In this document: positions 1 through 5,411 of the stretch, in pieces
Position numbering within the stretch: position 1 is the stretch's first letter
Layout: every line of letters begins with the position of its first letter
Origin: an uncultured Oscillospiraceae bacterium
GTDB lineage: Bacteria; Bacillota; Clostridia; Oscillospirales; Ruminococcaceae
Direction of reading: 5' to 3'
Assembly: GCA_934527255.1 (NCBI GenBank)
Contig: CAKTAM010000054.1
Location: forward strand, 1 to 11,957
Length of the DNA stretch: 11,957 nt
The notes under the pieces: model-generated
Told to the model about the DNA's origin: nothing
The model's input: only the letters and a program-made list of their open reading frames with translations
The model's database searches: none
Position numbers and translations under genes: made by a program

Positions 1-15
1 CTTCTGGGGTATTTC

Positions 16-765
16 ATGGCAACTTTCCGGAAAAAGGCTGCCTATCAAATGGAGGATCTGCTGGAGCTCATCCGCCTGCTGTGCGCCGAGCATCCGTGGC
101 ACCGCGCGCAGACGCACCAGACACTGAAAAGTAGCTTTATCGAAGAAACCTACGAAGCGCTGGACGCCATCGACCGCAATGACGCCGATGGGCTGTGCGA
201 AGAGCTGGGCGATGTGCTGCTGCAGGTCGTGCTGCATGCACAGCTGGAAGCGCAGAAGGGCAGTTTTACCTTTGACGATGTATGTGACGGGCTTTGCAGA
301 AAGCTGATCTACCGTCATCCGGGCTTCTTTGACGATCAGCCGCGCGCAGAAAGTGCGGCTGATATCCGGCAGCAGTGGGATCGCTTGAAGGATGCAGAAA
401 AAGGCATTCACACGGCAGCGCAGGACGTTCATGCCGTGCCCGAATCGTTTCCGGCACTGCTGCGCGCCCAAAAGGTCTGCCGGCGTGCGCTGCGTCATGG
501 GTTTGGCGAGGCAGACCAGGCCGCCGTTTGGAGGTCGGCGCTTTCCAAAGTGGAGGCTGTGGCCGACCAGGGAGGGGCTGACGCCGGGGAAATGCTGCAG
601 CGGGAATATGGTGAGGCGCTGTTTGCGCTGGCTGCCGCCGGTCAGCTGTGTGGGCTGAACGCCGAGGTCGCTCTGGCCGATGCGGTAAACGCTTACATCG
701 GACAGATCGAGCAGGCGGAGCAGCGCACCGTTGTGCAAAACGGTACAGCCACACCGGCTGTTTGA
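16..765 (+). CDS. mazG: MazG-family nucleoside triphosphate pyrophosphohydrolase
   Basis: Hydrolyses (d)NTPs to NMP and pyrophosphate; a cytosolic house-cleaning enzyme. At 249 residues it is close to the usual two-domain MazG. The N-terminal domain (about 12-125) carries the EExxE helix (EETYE, about 43-47) and the paired ExxD (ELGD, about 64-67), followed by FTFDDV and RHPGFF as in the family. The C-terminal half (about 142-235, starting PALLRAQKVCRRA) is recognisable but degenerate: no clear EExxE, and the usual ExGD reads EYGE. The CPWD motif near residue 28 reads HPWH. The start is not certain: ATG 16 has only a weak GGGG six bases upstream, the same frame is open to the window edge, and ATG 49 is an alternative. 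ATG 16 is preferred because homologues have a similar N-terminal extension before the first helix. hup follows after 81 bases. Confidence 0.9.
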   Translation: MATFRKKAAYQMEDLLELIRLLCAEHPWHRAQTHQTLKSSFIEETYEALDAIDRNDADGLCEELGDVLLQVVLHAQLEAQKGSFTFDDVCDGLCRKLIYRHPGFFDDQPRAESAADIRQQWDRLKDAEKGIHTAAQDVHAVPESFPALLRAQKVCRRALRHGFGEADQAAVWRSALSKVEAVADQGGADAGEMLQREYGEALFALAAAGQLCGLNAEVALADAVNAYIGQIEQAEQRTVVQNGTATPAV

Positions 766-846
766 AGGTTTTCTTTTGAGAAGCGTTTTATTGTACCGCC
801 ATTCTCATGGAAATAGAAACAATCATCATTTGGGAGGAACAGAATA

Positions 847-1122
847 ATGACGAAAGCTGAACTGGTTGCAGTCGTTGCCGCAGATGCCGGCATGGAAAAG
901 AAAAACGCAGAAAAGGCTGTGACTGCCGCTTTGAATGCGATCACCACCGCCCTGAAAAACGGCGAGAAGGTTTCCCTGATCGGTTTCGGTACTTTTGAAG
1001 TGCGCGAGCGTGCCGCCCGTACCAGCATGAACCCCAGCACCCGTCAGACCATTGAGATCGCTGCGCACAAGGTGCCTGCGTTCAAGGCTGGCAAGGCTCT
1101 GAAGGACGCCATCGACGGCTGA
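847..1122 (+). CDS. hup: HU family DNA-binding protein
   Basis: Nucleoid-associated dimeric protein that bends DNA without strong sequence preference. The 91-residue length is standard for HU. The sequence shows the N-terminal helices (MTKAELVAVVAADAG), the family signature around 42-52 (VSLIGFGTFEV), the DNA-intercalating proline in NPST (P63) and the conserved tail KVPAFKAGKALK. The start is set by a strong GGGAGGA at 832-838, eight bases before the ATG. It lies 81 bases after mazG and is closed by its own hairpin terminator. No promoter with good -35 and -10 boxes is evident in the gap, so it could be co-transcribed with mazG or use a weak promoter. The mazG-hup pairing is common in Clostridia. 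HU and IHF cannot be separated by eye alone, but length and phylum favour HU. Confidence 0.95.
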   Translation: MTKAELVAVVAADAGMEKKNAEKAVTAALNAITTALKNGEKVSLIGFGTFEVRERAARTSMNPSTRQTIEIAAHKVPAFKAGKALKDAIDG

Positions 1123-1153
1123 ACCTTTGACTGAAGCATAAAGCATTTTGCAT

Positions 1154-1186
1154 AAAAGCCGCTGCATTTGATGTGCAGCGGCTTTT
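1154..1186 (+). terminator. Rho-independent terminator after hup
   Basis: A perfect 13-bp stem, AAAAGCCGCTGCA (1154-1166) with TGCAGCGGCTTTT (1174-1186), and a 7-base loop. The right arm ends in TTTT, and the left arm begins with AAAA, so it may work in both directions. It lies 32 bases after the hup stop. Confidence 0.9.
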
Positions 1187-1425
1187 GCGTACCGCAAAAA
1201 TGGTGCGCGGACTGAAAAAGCTCTTATGACAGCGGCTTTTGGGCGCTTGCTGTGGGCTGTGTTGGCCTGCGAAAAAAGCGACCGAATACCGGCTGCAGTC
1301 AAGGGCGGCAATTATGCTTCTCCAAACACTTTTTTGCATGGTGCAGGGCAGGTGAAAGCGTTTTTTTGACCTTGCCGACAGTCGTTTTCCGTCAGGCTGG
1401 CAGAAGCAGCGCAAAATTTTTTGCA
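1187..1425. other. Intergenic stretch with no recognised gene
   Basis: About 240 bases between the hup terminator and the surE promoter. Short open frames exist on both strands but have no good ribosome binding site and resemble nothing I recognise. T-rich runs occur at 1330-1335, 1361-1367 and 1417-1422, and TTTTTTGCAT occurs twice (1330-1339, 1417-1426). A TTGACC at 1366-1371 has no matching -10 box. Confidence 0.5.
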
Positions 1426-1454
1426 TCGACATTTTTTGCTTTTTGTGGTATGCT
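1426..1454 (+). promoter_or_regulatory. Sigma-A type promoter of the surE operon
   Basis: TCGACA (1426-1431, 5 of 6 to TTGACA), a 17-base spacer, then TATGCT (1449-1454), with a TGG extended -10 directly before it (1446-1448). Transcription would begin near 1461, about 42 bases before the GTG start of surE. It overlaps an upstream in-frame ATG at 1443, which argues against that ATG as the start. Confidence 0.65.
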
Positions 1455-1502
1455 GTAAAAAAGAGGATTTTGGCTGGTCTTGTTGGCAGAAGGGAGATAT
1501 TT

Positions 1503-2267
1503 GTGCGGTTTTTATTGACGAACGACGACGGTATTCAAGCGCCGGGGCTGGCGGCAATGGCGCAGGCGCTGGCTGCAGTCGGGCAGGTCTGTGTGGCGGC
1601 GCCTGACCACAATTGCAGTGCAAACAGCCACCATCTGACCATGCAGTCGCCGGTCACGGCGCAAAGAGTGACCTACCCTGGCGCAGATGAGGCATGGGCG
1701 ATCGACGGCACCCCGGCCGATTGTGTGCATCTGGCGGTGTCAATGCTTTTGCAGCAGCCGGTGGATCTGGTGGTCTCCGGTATCAACCGCGGCGCTAATT
1801 TTTCTACGGATTGTCTGTATTCCGGCACCGTGGCTGCTGCGCTGGAGGGCCGCCTGCTGGGGCTGCCCGGGCTGGCAATGTCGCTGGACAGCTTTGCGCC
1901 GGATGCCGATTATACGGCCGCGGCCCGCGTGGGGGTCAGCCTGGCCAAGGCGCTTTTGCAGGATGGCACCTGCATGACGTGGAACGTCAATGTACCGGCC
2001 GTTATGCCGCAGCAGCTGAAAGGTATTCGCTGGGCAAGGATCGACCGGATACAGCGCTACCCGCAAAAGGTGTATACCTGCCTGTCGCAGGAGGAAAACG
2101 GCAAAACGATCTGCCAGTTCGTACCGGCCGATTTTGAACGCCAGCAGCCCAGCGCGGATGTGCAGGCGGTGGCCGAGGGCTATGTCAGTGTTACGCCGCT
2201 GACCTGCTTTTGGAACGATGAGCAGCAGTTGAGCCGTTTGGCGGCAAGCCGCTTGGAGCTTGAATAA
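1503..2267 (+). CDS. surE: 5'-nucleotidase SurE
   Basis: Metal-dependent phosphatase acting on nucleoside 5'- and 3'-monophosphates (EC 3.1.3.5), cytosolic. The 254-residue length fits the family. With the GTG start the protein opens MRFLLTNDDG, exactly where SurE proteins begin. Metal ligands expected from the family are visible: D8, D9, S39 (NCSAN) and N95 (VSGIN), followed by the family block GxNxxxDxLYSGTVAAALEG. The start is chosen from this match and from AGGGAG at 1491-1496, six bases upstream of GTG 1503. The open frame reaches back to an ATG at 1443, but that codon lies inside the promoter. First gene of a likely three-gene operon with ybaK, 20 bases downstream, and the HD-domain gene. 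Confidence 0.95.
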   Translation: MRFLLTNDDGIQAPGLAAMAQALAAVGQVCVAAPDHNCSANSHHLTMQSPVTAQRVTYPGADEAWAIDGTPADCVHLAVSMLLQQPVDLVVSGINRGANFSTDCLYSGTVAAALEGRLLGLPGLAMSLDSFAPDADYTAAARVGVSLAKALLQDGTCMTWNVNVPAVMPQQLKGIRWARIDRIQRYPQKVYTCLSQEENGKTICQFVPADFERQQPSADVQAVAEGYVSVTPLTCFWNDEQQLSRLAASRLELE

Positions 2268-2287
2268 AACAAAAGGGAGCGATTTTT

Positions 2288-2785
2288 GTGTCTGCCGAAC
2301 TGAAAACCAATGTCATGCGCACACTGGAGCAGAAAAAGATACCGTATCAGGCGCACTACTATCCGCATACGGAGGGCGAGGCCGTGGACGGCGCATCCGT
2401 CGCACAGCTGCTGGCAAAGGATCCGGCGTCTGTTTTCAAAACGCTGGTCGCTGTGGGTGCATCCCGGCGCAATTATGTTTTTGTGATCCCTGTCCTGCAT
2501 GAGCTGGATCGTAAAAAGGCGGCAAAGGCAGTGGGAGAAAAATCCGTCGAGCTGATCCCGGTCAGGGAGCTTTTGCCGTTAACAGGCTATGTACGCGGCG
2601 GCTGTTCGCCGGTTGGCATGAAAAAGCTGTTTCCTACGGTATTTGATGCATCTGCCCTGCAGCAGGCGACTGTCTGCGTCAGTGCGGGCAAGATCGGCGC
2701 GCAGGTAGAGTGTGCGCCGGATGCCCTGCTTGCACTGGTGCGGGGAAAAACGGCAGCCATTACCGAGCAGCCGCCGCAGGAATGA
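2288..2785 (+). CDS. ybaK: Cys-tRNA(Pro) deacylase, YbaK/EbsC family
   Basis: Trans-acting editing enzyme that removes cysteine mischarged onto tRNA-Pro (sometimes tRNA-Cys), in the cytosol. The 165-residue length matches YbaK. The conserved lysine of VFKTL is K51, and the family block YVRGGCSPVGMKK lies at about 101-113, followed by FPTVFD and the SAGKIGAQVECAPDAL strand. This pattern fits the YbaK branch better than ProXp-ala or the ProRS INS domain, although separating them by eye is not absolute. Start is GTG 2288, supported by AAAGGGAG at 2272-2279 with an 8-base gap; the translation aligns from its first residues. It sits 20 bases after surE, and its TGA overlaps the ATG of the next gene, so coupled translation is likely. 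Confidence 0.92.
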   Translation: MSAELKTNVMRTLEQKKIPYQAHYYPHTEGEAVDGASVAQLLAKDPASVFKTLVAVGASRRNYVFVIPVLHELDRKKAAKAVGEKSVELIPVRELLPLTGYVRGGCSPVGMKKLFPTVFDASALQQATVCVSAGKIGAQVECAPDALLALVRGKTAAITEQPPQE

Positions 2786-3795
2786 GCGGTGGAAAATCGC
2801 AGATGCAGCAGACGGCGGTATGTTACCATGCACAGCTTCCGCTGTTTTTGCAGCAGCTGGCCCAAACGCCGCCGGTGCAGCGCCTGCGGCAGGTGGGGAT
2901 GAGCTGCGGCTGTGAGTATACGCAGTTTCCGCCGTTTGTGCACAGCACGCCCTATTCGCGTTATGAGCACAGCCTGGGTGTGGCGCTGATCGTCTGGCAT
3001 TTTACCGGCAATCGCGCGCAGGCGGCCGCAGGGCTTCTGCACGATGCTGCAACACCGACATTTGCACATGTGGTGGATTTTCTGTTGGGCGATCATCTGC
3101 GGCAGGAGGCGACGGAGGCCGGTACACATGATGTGCTGGCGGCCAGCGCGCCGCTGCTTTCGGTATTGGGACGATGGGGACTGCCGCTTTCCGCGGTCGA
3201 AAACTACCACCAATACCCCATAGCGGATAACGCATTGCCGCGGTTGTCGGCTGACCGTCTGGAATATACGCTGGGCAATCTGCTGCACTATGGCTTTTGC
3301 GGGGCCGAAGAGCTGCAAGGCTGGTATGATGATATTGTGCAGGCGGAAAACGAGCAGGGCGTGCCGGAGCTGGCTTTTTCCACGCCGGAGCTTGGGTATC
3401 GGTTTGCGCAGGCAGCTTTGCGCTGCTCACGCGTGTATGTGTCGGATGAAGATCGCTTTGCCATGCAGAAGCTGGCGCAGCTGCTGCGTCGGGCGTTGGA
3501 CATGGGCGTGCTGGCCAAGTCGGATCTGTATCAGACCGAGCCGCAGGTCATCGCACGTCTGCAGACGGATGCGCGGTTGGCTGCCGACTGGAAAACCTTT
3601 ACCGGCTATTCGGCGCTGAAAAAGGCGGCGCAGCGGCCGTCTGTGGGTGATTGGCTGCAAATTCCGGCGAAAAAGCGATATATCGACCCGCTGCTGACCA
3701 ATGGAAAGCGCGTTTCGCAGCAGTTCCCGCAGGCCGCAGCCGAACAGGCCCGGTTTCTGCAGCAGGATCTTTCGGTGTGGCTGTCGGCTGAGTAA
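2782..3795 (+). CDS. HD-domain metal-dependent phosphohydrolase, substrate unknown
   Basis: 337 residues from an ATG overlapping the ybaK TGA as ATGA. The HD signature is complete: H63 (SRYEHSLGVAL), H87-D88 (GLLHDAATPTFAHVVDF) and the distal D158 (LSADRLEYTLGN). These are the metal ligands of HD phosphohydrolases, as in dGTPase- and YfbR-like enzymes. CGCEYTxFPPF before the first histidine is typical of a family widespread in Clostridia that has no assigned substrate as far as I know. No membrane segment is seen, so it is probably cytosolic. The start is uncertain: ATG 2782 has only AGG three bases upstream and would depend on coupling, while ATG 2803 has GGTGGA at a workable distance. Last gene of the surE operon; a nucleotide or phosphoester substrate is an inference from SurE next door. 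Confidence 0.88.
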   Translation: MSGGKSQMQQTAVCYHAQLPLFLQQLAQTPPVQRLRQVGMSCGCEYTQFPPFVHSTPYSRYEHSLGVALIVWHFTGNRAQAAAGLLHDAATPTFAHVVDFLLGDHLRQEATEAGTHDVLAASAPLLSVLGRWGLPLSAVENYHQYPIADNALPRLSADRLEYTLGNLLHYGFCGAEELQGWYDDIVQAENEQGVPELAFSTPELGYRFAQAALRCSRVYVSDEDRFAMQKLAQLLRRALDMGVLAKSDLYQTEPQVIARLQTDARLAADWKTFTGYSALKKAAQRPSVGDWLQIPAKKRYIDPLLTNGKRVSQQFPQAAAEQARFLQQDLSVWLSAE

Positions 3796-3867
3796 GCAGA
3801 AGAAACGGTGTGCAGGCAAAAAAACAGGTTATTTGCCCAAAATGCACCATAAGCCCGATGCTTCAAC

Positions 3868-3889
3868 GGAAAGGCGGAAATGCTTTTCC
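3868..3889. repeat. Inverted repeat after the HD gene
   Basis: GGAAAGGC (3868-3875) pairs with GCTTTTCC (3882-3889) around the 6-base loop GGAAAT: eight pairs, one of them G-U. No T-run follows, so it is not a standard terminator. It may mark the 3' end of the surE operon transcript or be chance. Confidence 0.35.
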
Positions 3890-3962
3890 AAGGGGCACGT
3901 TGAGGTATCCGTGCTGTAAAAGGCATCTGAATACAAATTCATTGTGAGAAAGGGTGGTTGTT

Positions 3963-4001
3963 ATGAAAAGGAACCGTGTATGGAGGGTTCACGCTTCCTA
4001 A
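3963..4001 (+). CDS. Possible 12-codon leader peptide of the GNAT gene
   Basis: A short open frame encodes MKRNRVWRVHAS and stops with TAA at 3999-4001. It has an upstream AAAGGGTGG (3949-3957), five bases before the ATG. The stop lies 31 bases before the acetyltransferase start. Codons 7-9 (Trp-Arg-Val) lie over the left arm of a GC-rich hairpin and the stop codon begins at its right arm, the arrangement expected of a ribosome-sensed attenuator. The peptide is basic (one Lys, three Arg, one His) with a single Trp. It does not match a leader I recognise. Frames this short arise by chance, so the call rests on the binding site, position and hairpin overlap together. Confidence 0.4.
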   Translation: MKRNRVWRVHAS

Positions 4002-4025
4002 CCCTCCGAATCGATTTTTTGGAGG
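3982..4025 (+). promoter_or_regulatory. Hairpin / possible attenuator upstream of the GNAT gene
   Basis: GGAGGGTT (3982-3989) pairs perfectly with AACCCTCC (4000-4007) around a 10-base loop. A T6 run (4015-4020) follows seven bases after the stem, so it could act as a weak terminator. The CCTCC of the right arm (4003-4007) could instead pair with GGAGG at 4021-4025, the ribosome binding site of the acetyltransferase. The two pairings are mutually exclusive. Confidence 0.45.
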
Positions 4026-4032
4026 AAACCAA

Positions 4033-4962
4033 ATGGAAAAGACCATTACCATCCGTGAGGCTGTCTCGGAAAAGGATATTGCTGCCTTTTGGGAGCGGCT
4101 TCACATTTATCACAGGCGAGATATTTTCACCGGTTCTGATACCGACGAGCTGGAATATTTTCTTGGTCCCGAGTATCACGACCACATGATGAAGCTTTGC
4201 AGCAGACCGCAGGATCGCTGCTTTTTCCTGTTTTTCCAACAAAATGGGCAGGATGTCGGTTTTGCAATGCCCGTGATCTACACTTCCGAGGATGGCAAGT
4301 GCTTCATCATGGAATACGGTATCTATCCGGAGCTCCGCGGAAACGGAATTGGCAGGGAATGCGCCCGCGCGCTTTTGAATTGGGCCAAAGACCGCGGCGC
4401 GCGATACGCAGAGCTGAATGATGGCGGCAGCGCACGGCGGCGGCATTTCTGGGAAACGGTCGGCTTTATGGAGAACGGCGCCGATGAGTGGGGAAATCCA
4501 CTGATGATCCTCCCTCCGGCGGAGGAGATACCGATTACCGTCGAAATCCTTTCTAATCCGGAGGATTGGCAGCTGAAAAAGCTGGAAAACGGCTTTCTGC
4601 GGGAAATTGGAGAAGCACCGTCGACCGAAGAAAAACAGAAGCAGCTTGCGTGGGCGATCCAGACCGGAAAGATCACCTTCTTCATGGCGAAGCGCGGTTA
4701 CCGGGCGGTGGGGATGTGCAGCGTTGCCCAATGCTTCTCTACCTATGCCTGCACCGACGTTGGCATGTTTGATGACTTTTATATTGAACCGGTCTTTCGC
4801 AAAAAGGGCATTGCCGGGAAATTGGTTCAAGCAGCCCAGAACTGGTGTAAGGCAAACAGCCTTGCCAGTTTGACTGTTACCTGTGCCCCCTGCGACGAAA
4901 AAATGTACCAGGCACTTGGCTTTGCTTCCCATTTAGGGAAAACGTTCTCCTATCCGGTTTAA
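4033..4962 (+). CDS. Tandem GNAT-domain N-acetyltransferase
   Basis: Probably transfers acetyl from acetyl-CoA to an amine; the substrate cannot be told from sequence. The 309 residues hold two GNAT folds. Domain 1 (about 1-160) has the acetyl-CoA pyrophosphate loop at L101-G107 (LRGNGIG) and the closing strand YAELNDGGSARRRHFWETVGF. Domain 2 (about 165-309) has R256-G262 (RKKGIAG) and MYQALGF near the end. Each domain ends in the (H)FW/MYQ-x-x-GF helix typical of GNAT, so both may bind cofactor. Start ATG 4033 follows GGAGG (4021-4025) by seven bases; the open frame reaches back to an in-frame ATG inside the leader, which has no such site. Codons look less GC-biased than in the neighbours (more AAA, GGA, TTT, TCC). 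It stands alone between long non-coding stretches, as accessory genes often do. Confidence 0.85.
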   Translation: MEKTITIREAVSEKDIAAFWERLHIYHRRDIFTGSDTDELEYFLGPEYHDHMMKLCSRPQDRCFFLFFQQNGQDVGFAMPVIYTSEDGKCFIMEYGIYPELRGNGIGRECARALLNWAKDRGARYAELNDGGSARRRHFWETVGFMENGADEWGNPLMILPPAEEIPITVEILSNPEDWQLKKLENGFLREIGEAPSTEEKQKQLAWAIQTGKITFFMAKRGYRAVGMCSVAQCFSTYACTDVGMFDDFYIEPVFRKKGIAGKLVQAAQNWCKANSLASLTVTCAPCDEKMYQALGFASHLGKTFSYPV

Positions 4963-5127
4963 ATCACAACGGGGCCGTCCGTCCCTTTGTGCGGTAATTT
5001 TGTGGAGGCTTTGGAGGGCCTTTGCAGAAAGTTCTCCGGATGAAGATTGCCTCAGGGGAAAAGCTGTTTTTACAAAATGGAGCCTGTCATGCAAGGCATC
5101 CGTCTTTGTGTAATAGATAACAGCCTT
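4963..5127. other. Gene-poor stretch after the GNAT gene
   Basis: No gene is recognised here on either strand. On the - strand the frame of the small ORF at 5128-5211 remains open through this stretch after its TGA. A short AGCC/GGCT repeat with trailing T's at 5122-5141 is too weak to call a terminator. Confidence 0.4.
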
Positions 5128-5211
5128 TCAGATGGCTTTTTCAAATAGCAGCTTCGGTATTATGGTGCCGCCGCTGTGGTGTGCCTCTACTTTGGTATAT
5201 TGTCCGGACAT
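5128..5211 (-). CDS. Possible 27-residue ORF of unknown function
   Basis: Reading the - strand, ATG at 5211-5209 opens 27 codons to a TGA at 5130-5128. The peptide begins MSGQYTKVEAHHSGG and ends PKLLFEKAI. It has a textbook AGGAGG (5224-5219) seven bases upstream, which is the main reason to list it. No signal peptide, membrane segment or known domain is visible and I do not recognise it. The same frame continues open beyond the TGA for at least 55 codons before running antisense to the GNAT gene, so it could be the start of a decayed longer gene. The binding site lies inside one arm of a 13-bp perfect hairpin. Confidence 0.35.
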   Translation of the reverse strand: MSGQYTKVEAHHSGGTIIPKLLFEKAI

Positions 5212-5218
5212 GACAACA

Positions 5219-5262
5219 CCTCCTGTTGTAGCTTCTATTCTACAACAGGAGGCGTCTTTTTT
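5219..5262 (+). terminator. Strong hairpin with T-run, probable terminator for the GNAT transcript
   Basis: A perfect 13-bp stem, CCTCCTGTTGTAG (5219-5231) with CTACAACAGGAGG (5240-5252), and an 8-base loop. CGTC and six T's follow (5257-5262), which is a good intrinsic terminator for + strand transcription. It lies 256 bases after the GNAT stop, an unusually long 3' untranslated stretch. In the opposite direction the same stem contains the AGGAGG of the small - strand ORF and a TAGAAT (5242-5237) that resembles a -10 box. Confidence 0.7.
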
Positions 5263-5357
5263 GCCGTCTGTTTTCTTGGGTATAGTCCACCAGCAAGAGG
5301 AAGGCGTTTATGTTTGCGTGAAAAGCCAAAACGGATGCATCAAAAGGTTTTGCAAAT

Positions 5358-5378
5358 CCCCGGCCTTTTACGGCGGGG
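5358..5378 (-). terminator. Possible weak terminator after the pseudouridine synthase gene
   Basis: CCCCGGCC (5358-5365) and GGCGGGG (5372-5378) form a stem with one bulged G and a 6-base loop, 33 bases beyond the stop of the - strand gene. On the - strand only ATTTG follows, so the T-tract is poor. Confidence 0.35.
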
Positions 5379-5411
5379 AAAGCGGCAGCTGCGCCGAAGC
5401 TTTGGAAACGT

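Noticed and set aside
1330..1426. Two copies of TTTTTTGCAT upstream of surE as possible regulator sites
   Set aside because: The stretch is T-rich, the copies are about 87 bases apart and not palindromic, so chance is the better explanation.
1443..1502. A 20-residue N-terminal extension of SurE from ATG 1443
   Set aside because: The ATG lies inside the likely promoter, has no ribosome binding site, and the extension has no counterpart in SurE proteins, which begin MRFLLTNDDG or similar.
2710..2781. An upstream start for the HD-domain gene inside ybaK
   Set aside because: It would overlap ybaK by 76 bases with no ribosome binding site. The ATGA junction at 2782 is more typical.
3961..4932. 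A 323-codon open frame on the - strand opposite the GNAT gene
   Set aside because: The + strand frame has two GNAT domains and a good ribosome binding site. The antisense translation has no recognisable domain.
5122..5141. AGCC/GGCT repeat with T-run as a terminator for the GNAT gene
   Set aside because: The stem is only four pairs with an 8-base loop. The 13-bp hairpin at 5219-5252 is far stronger.
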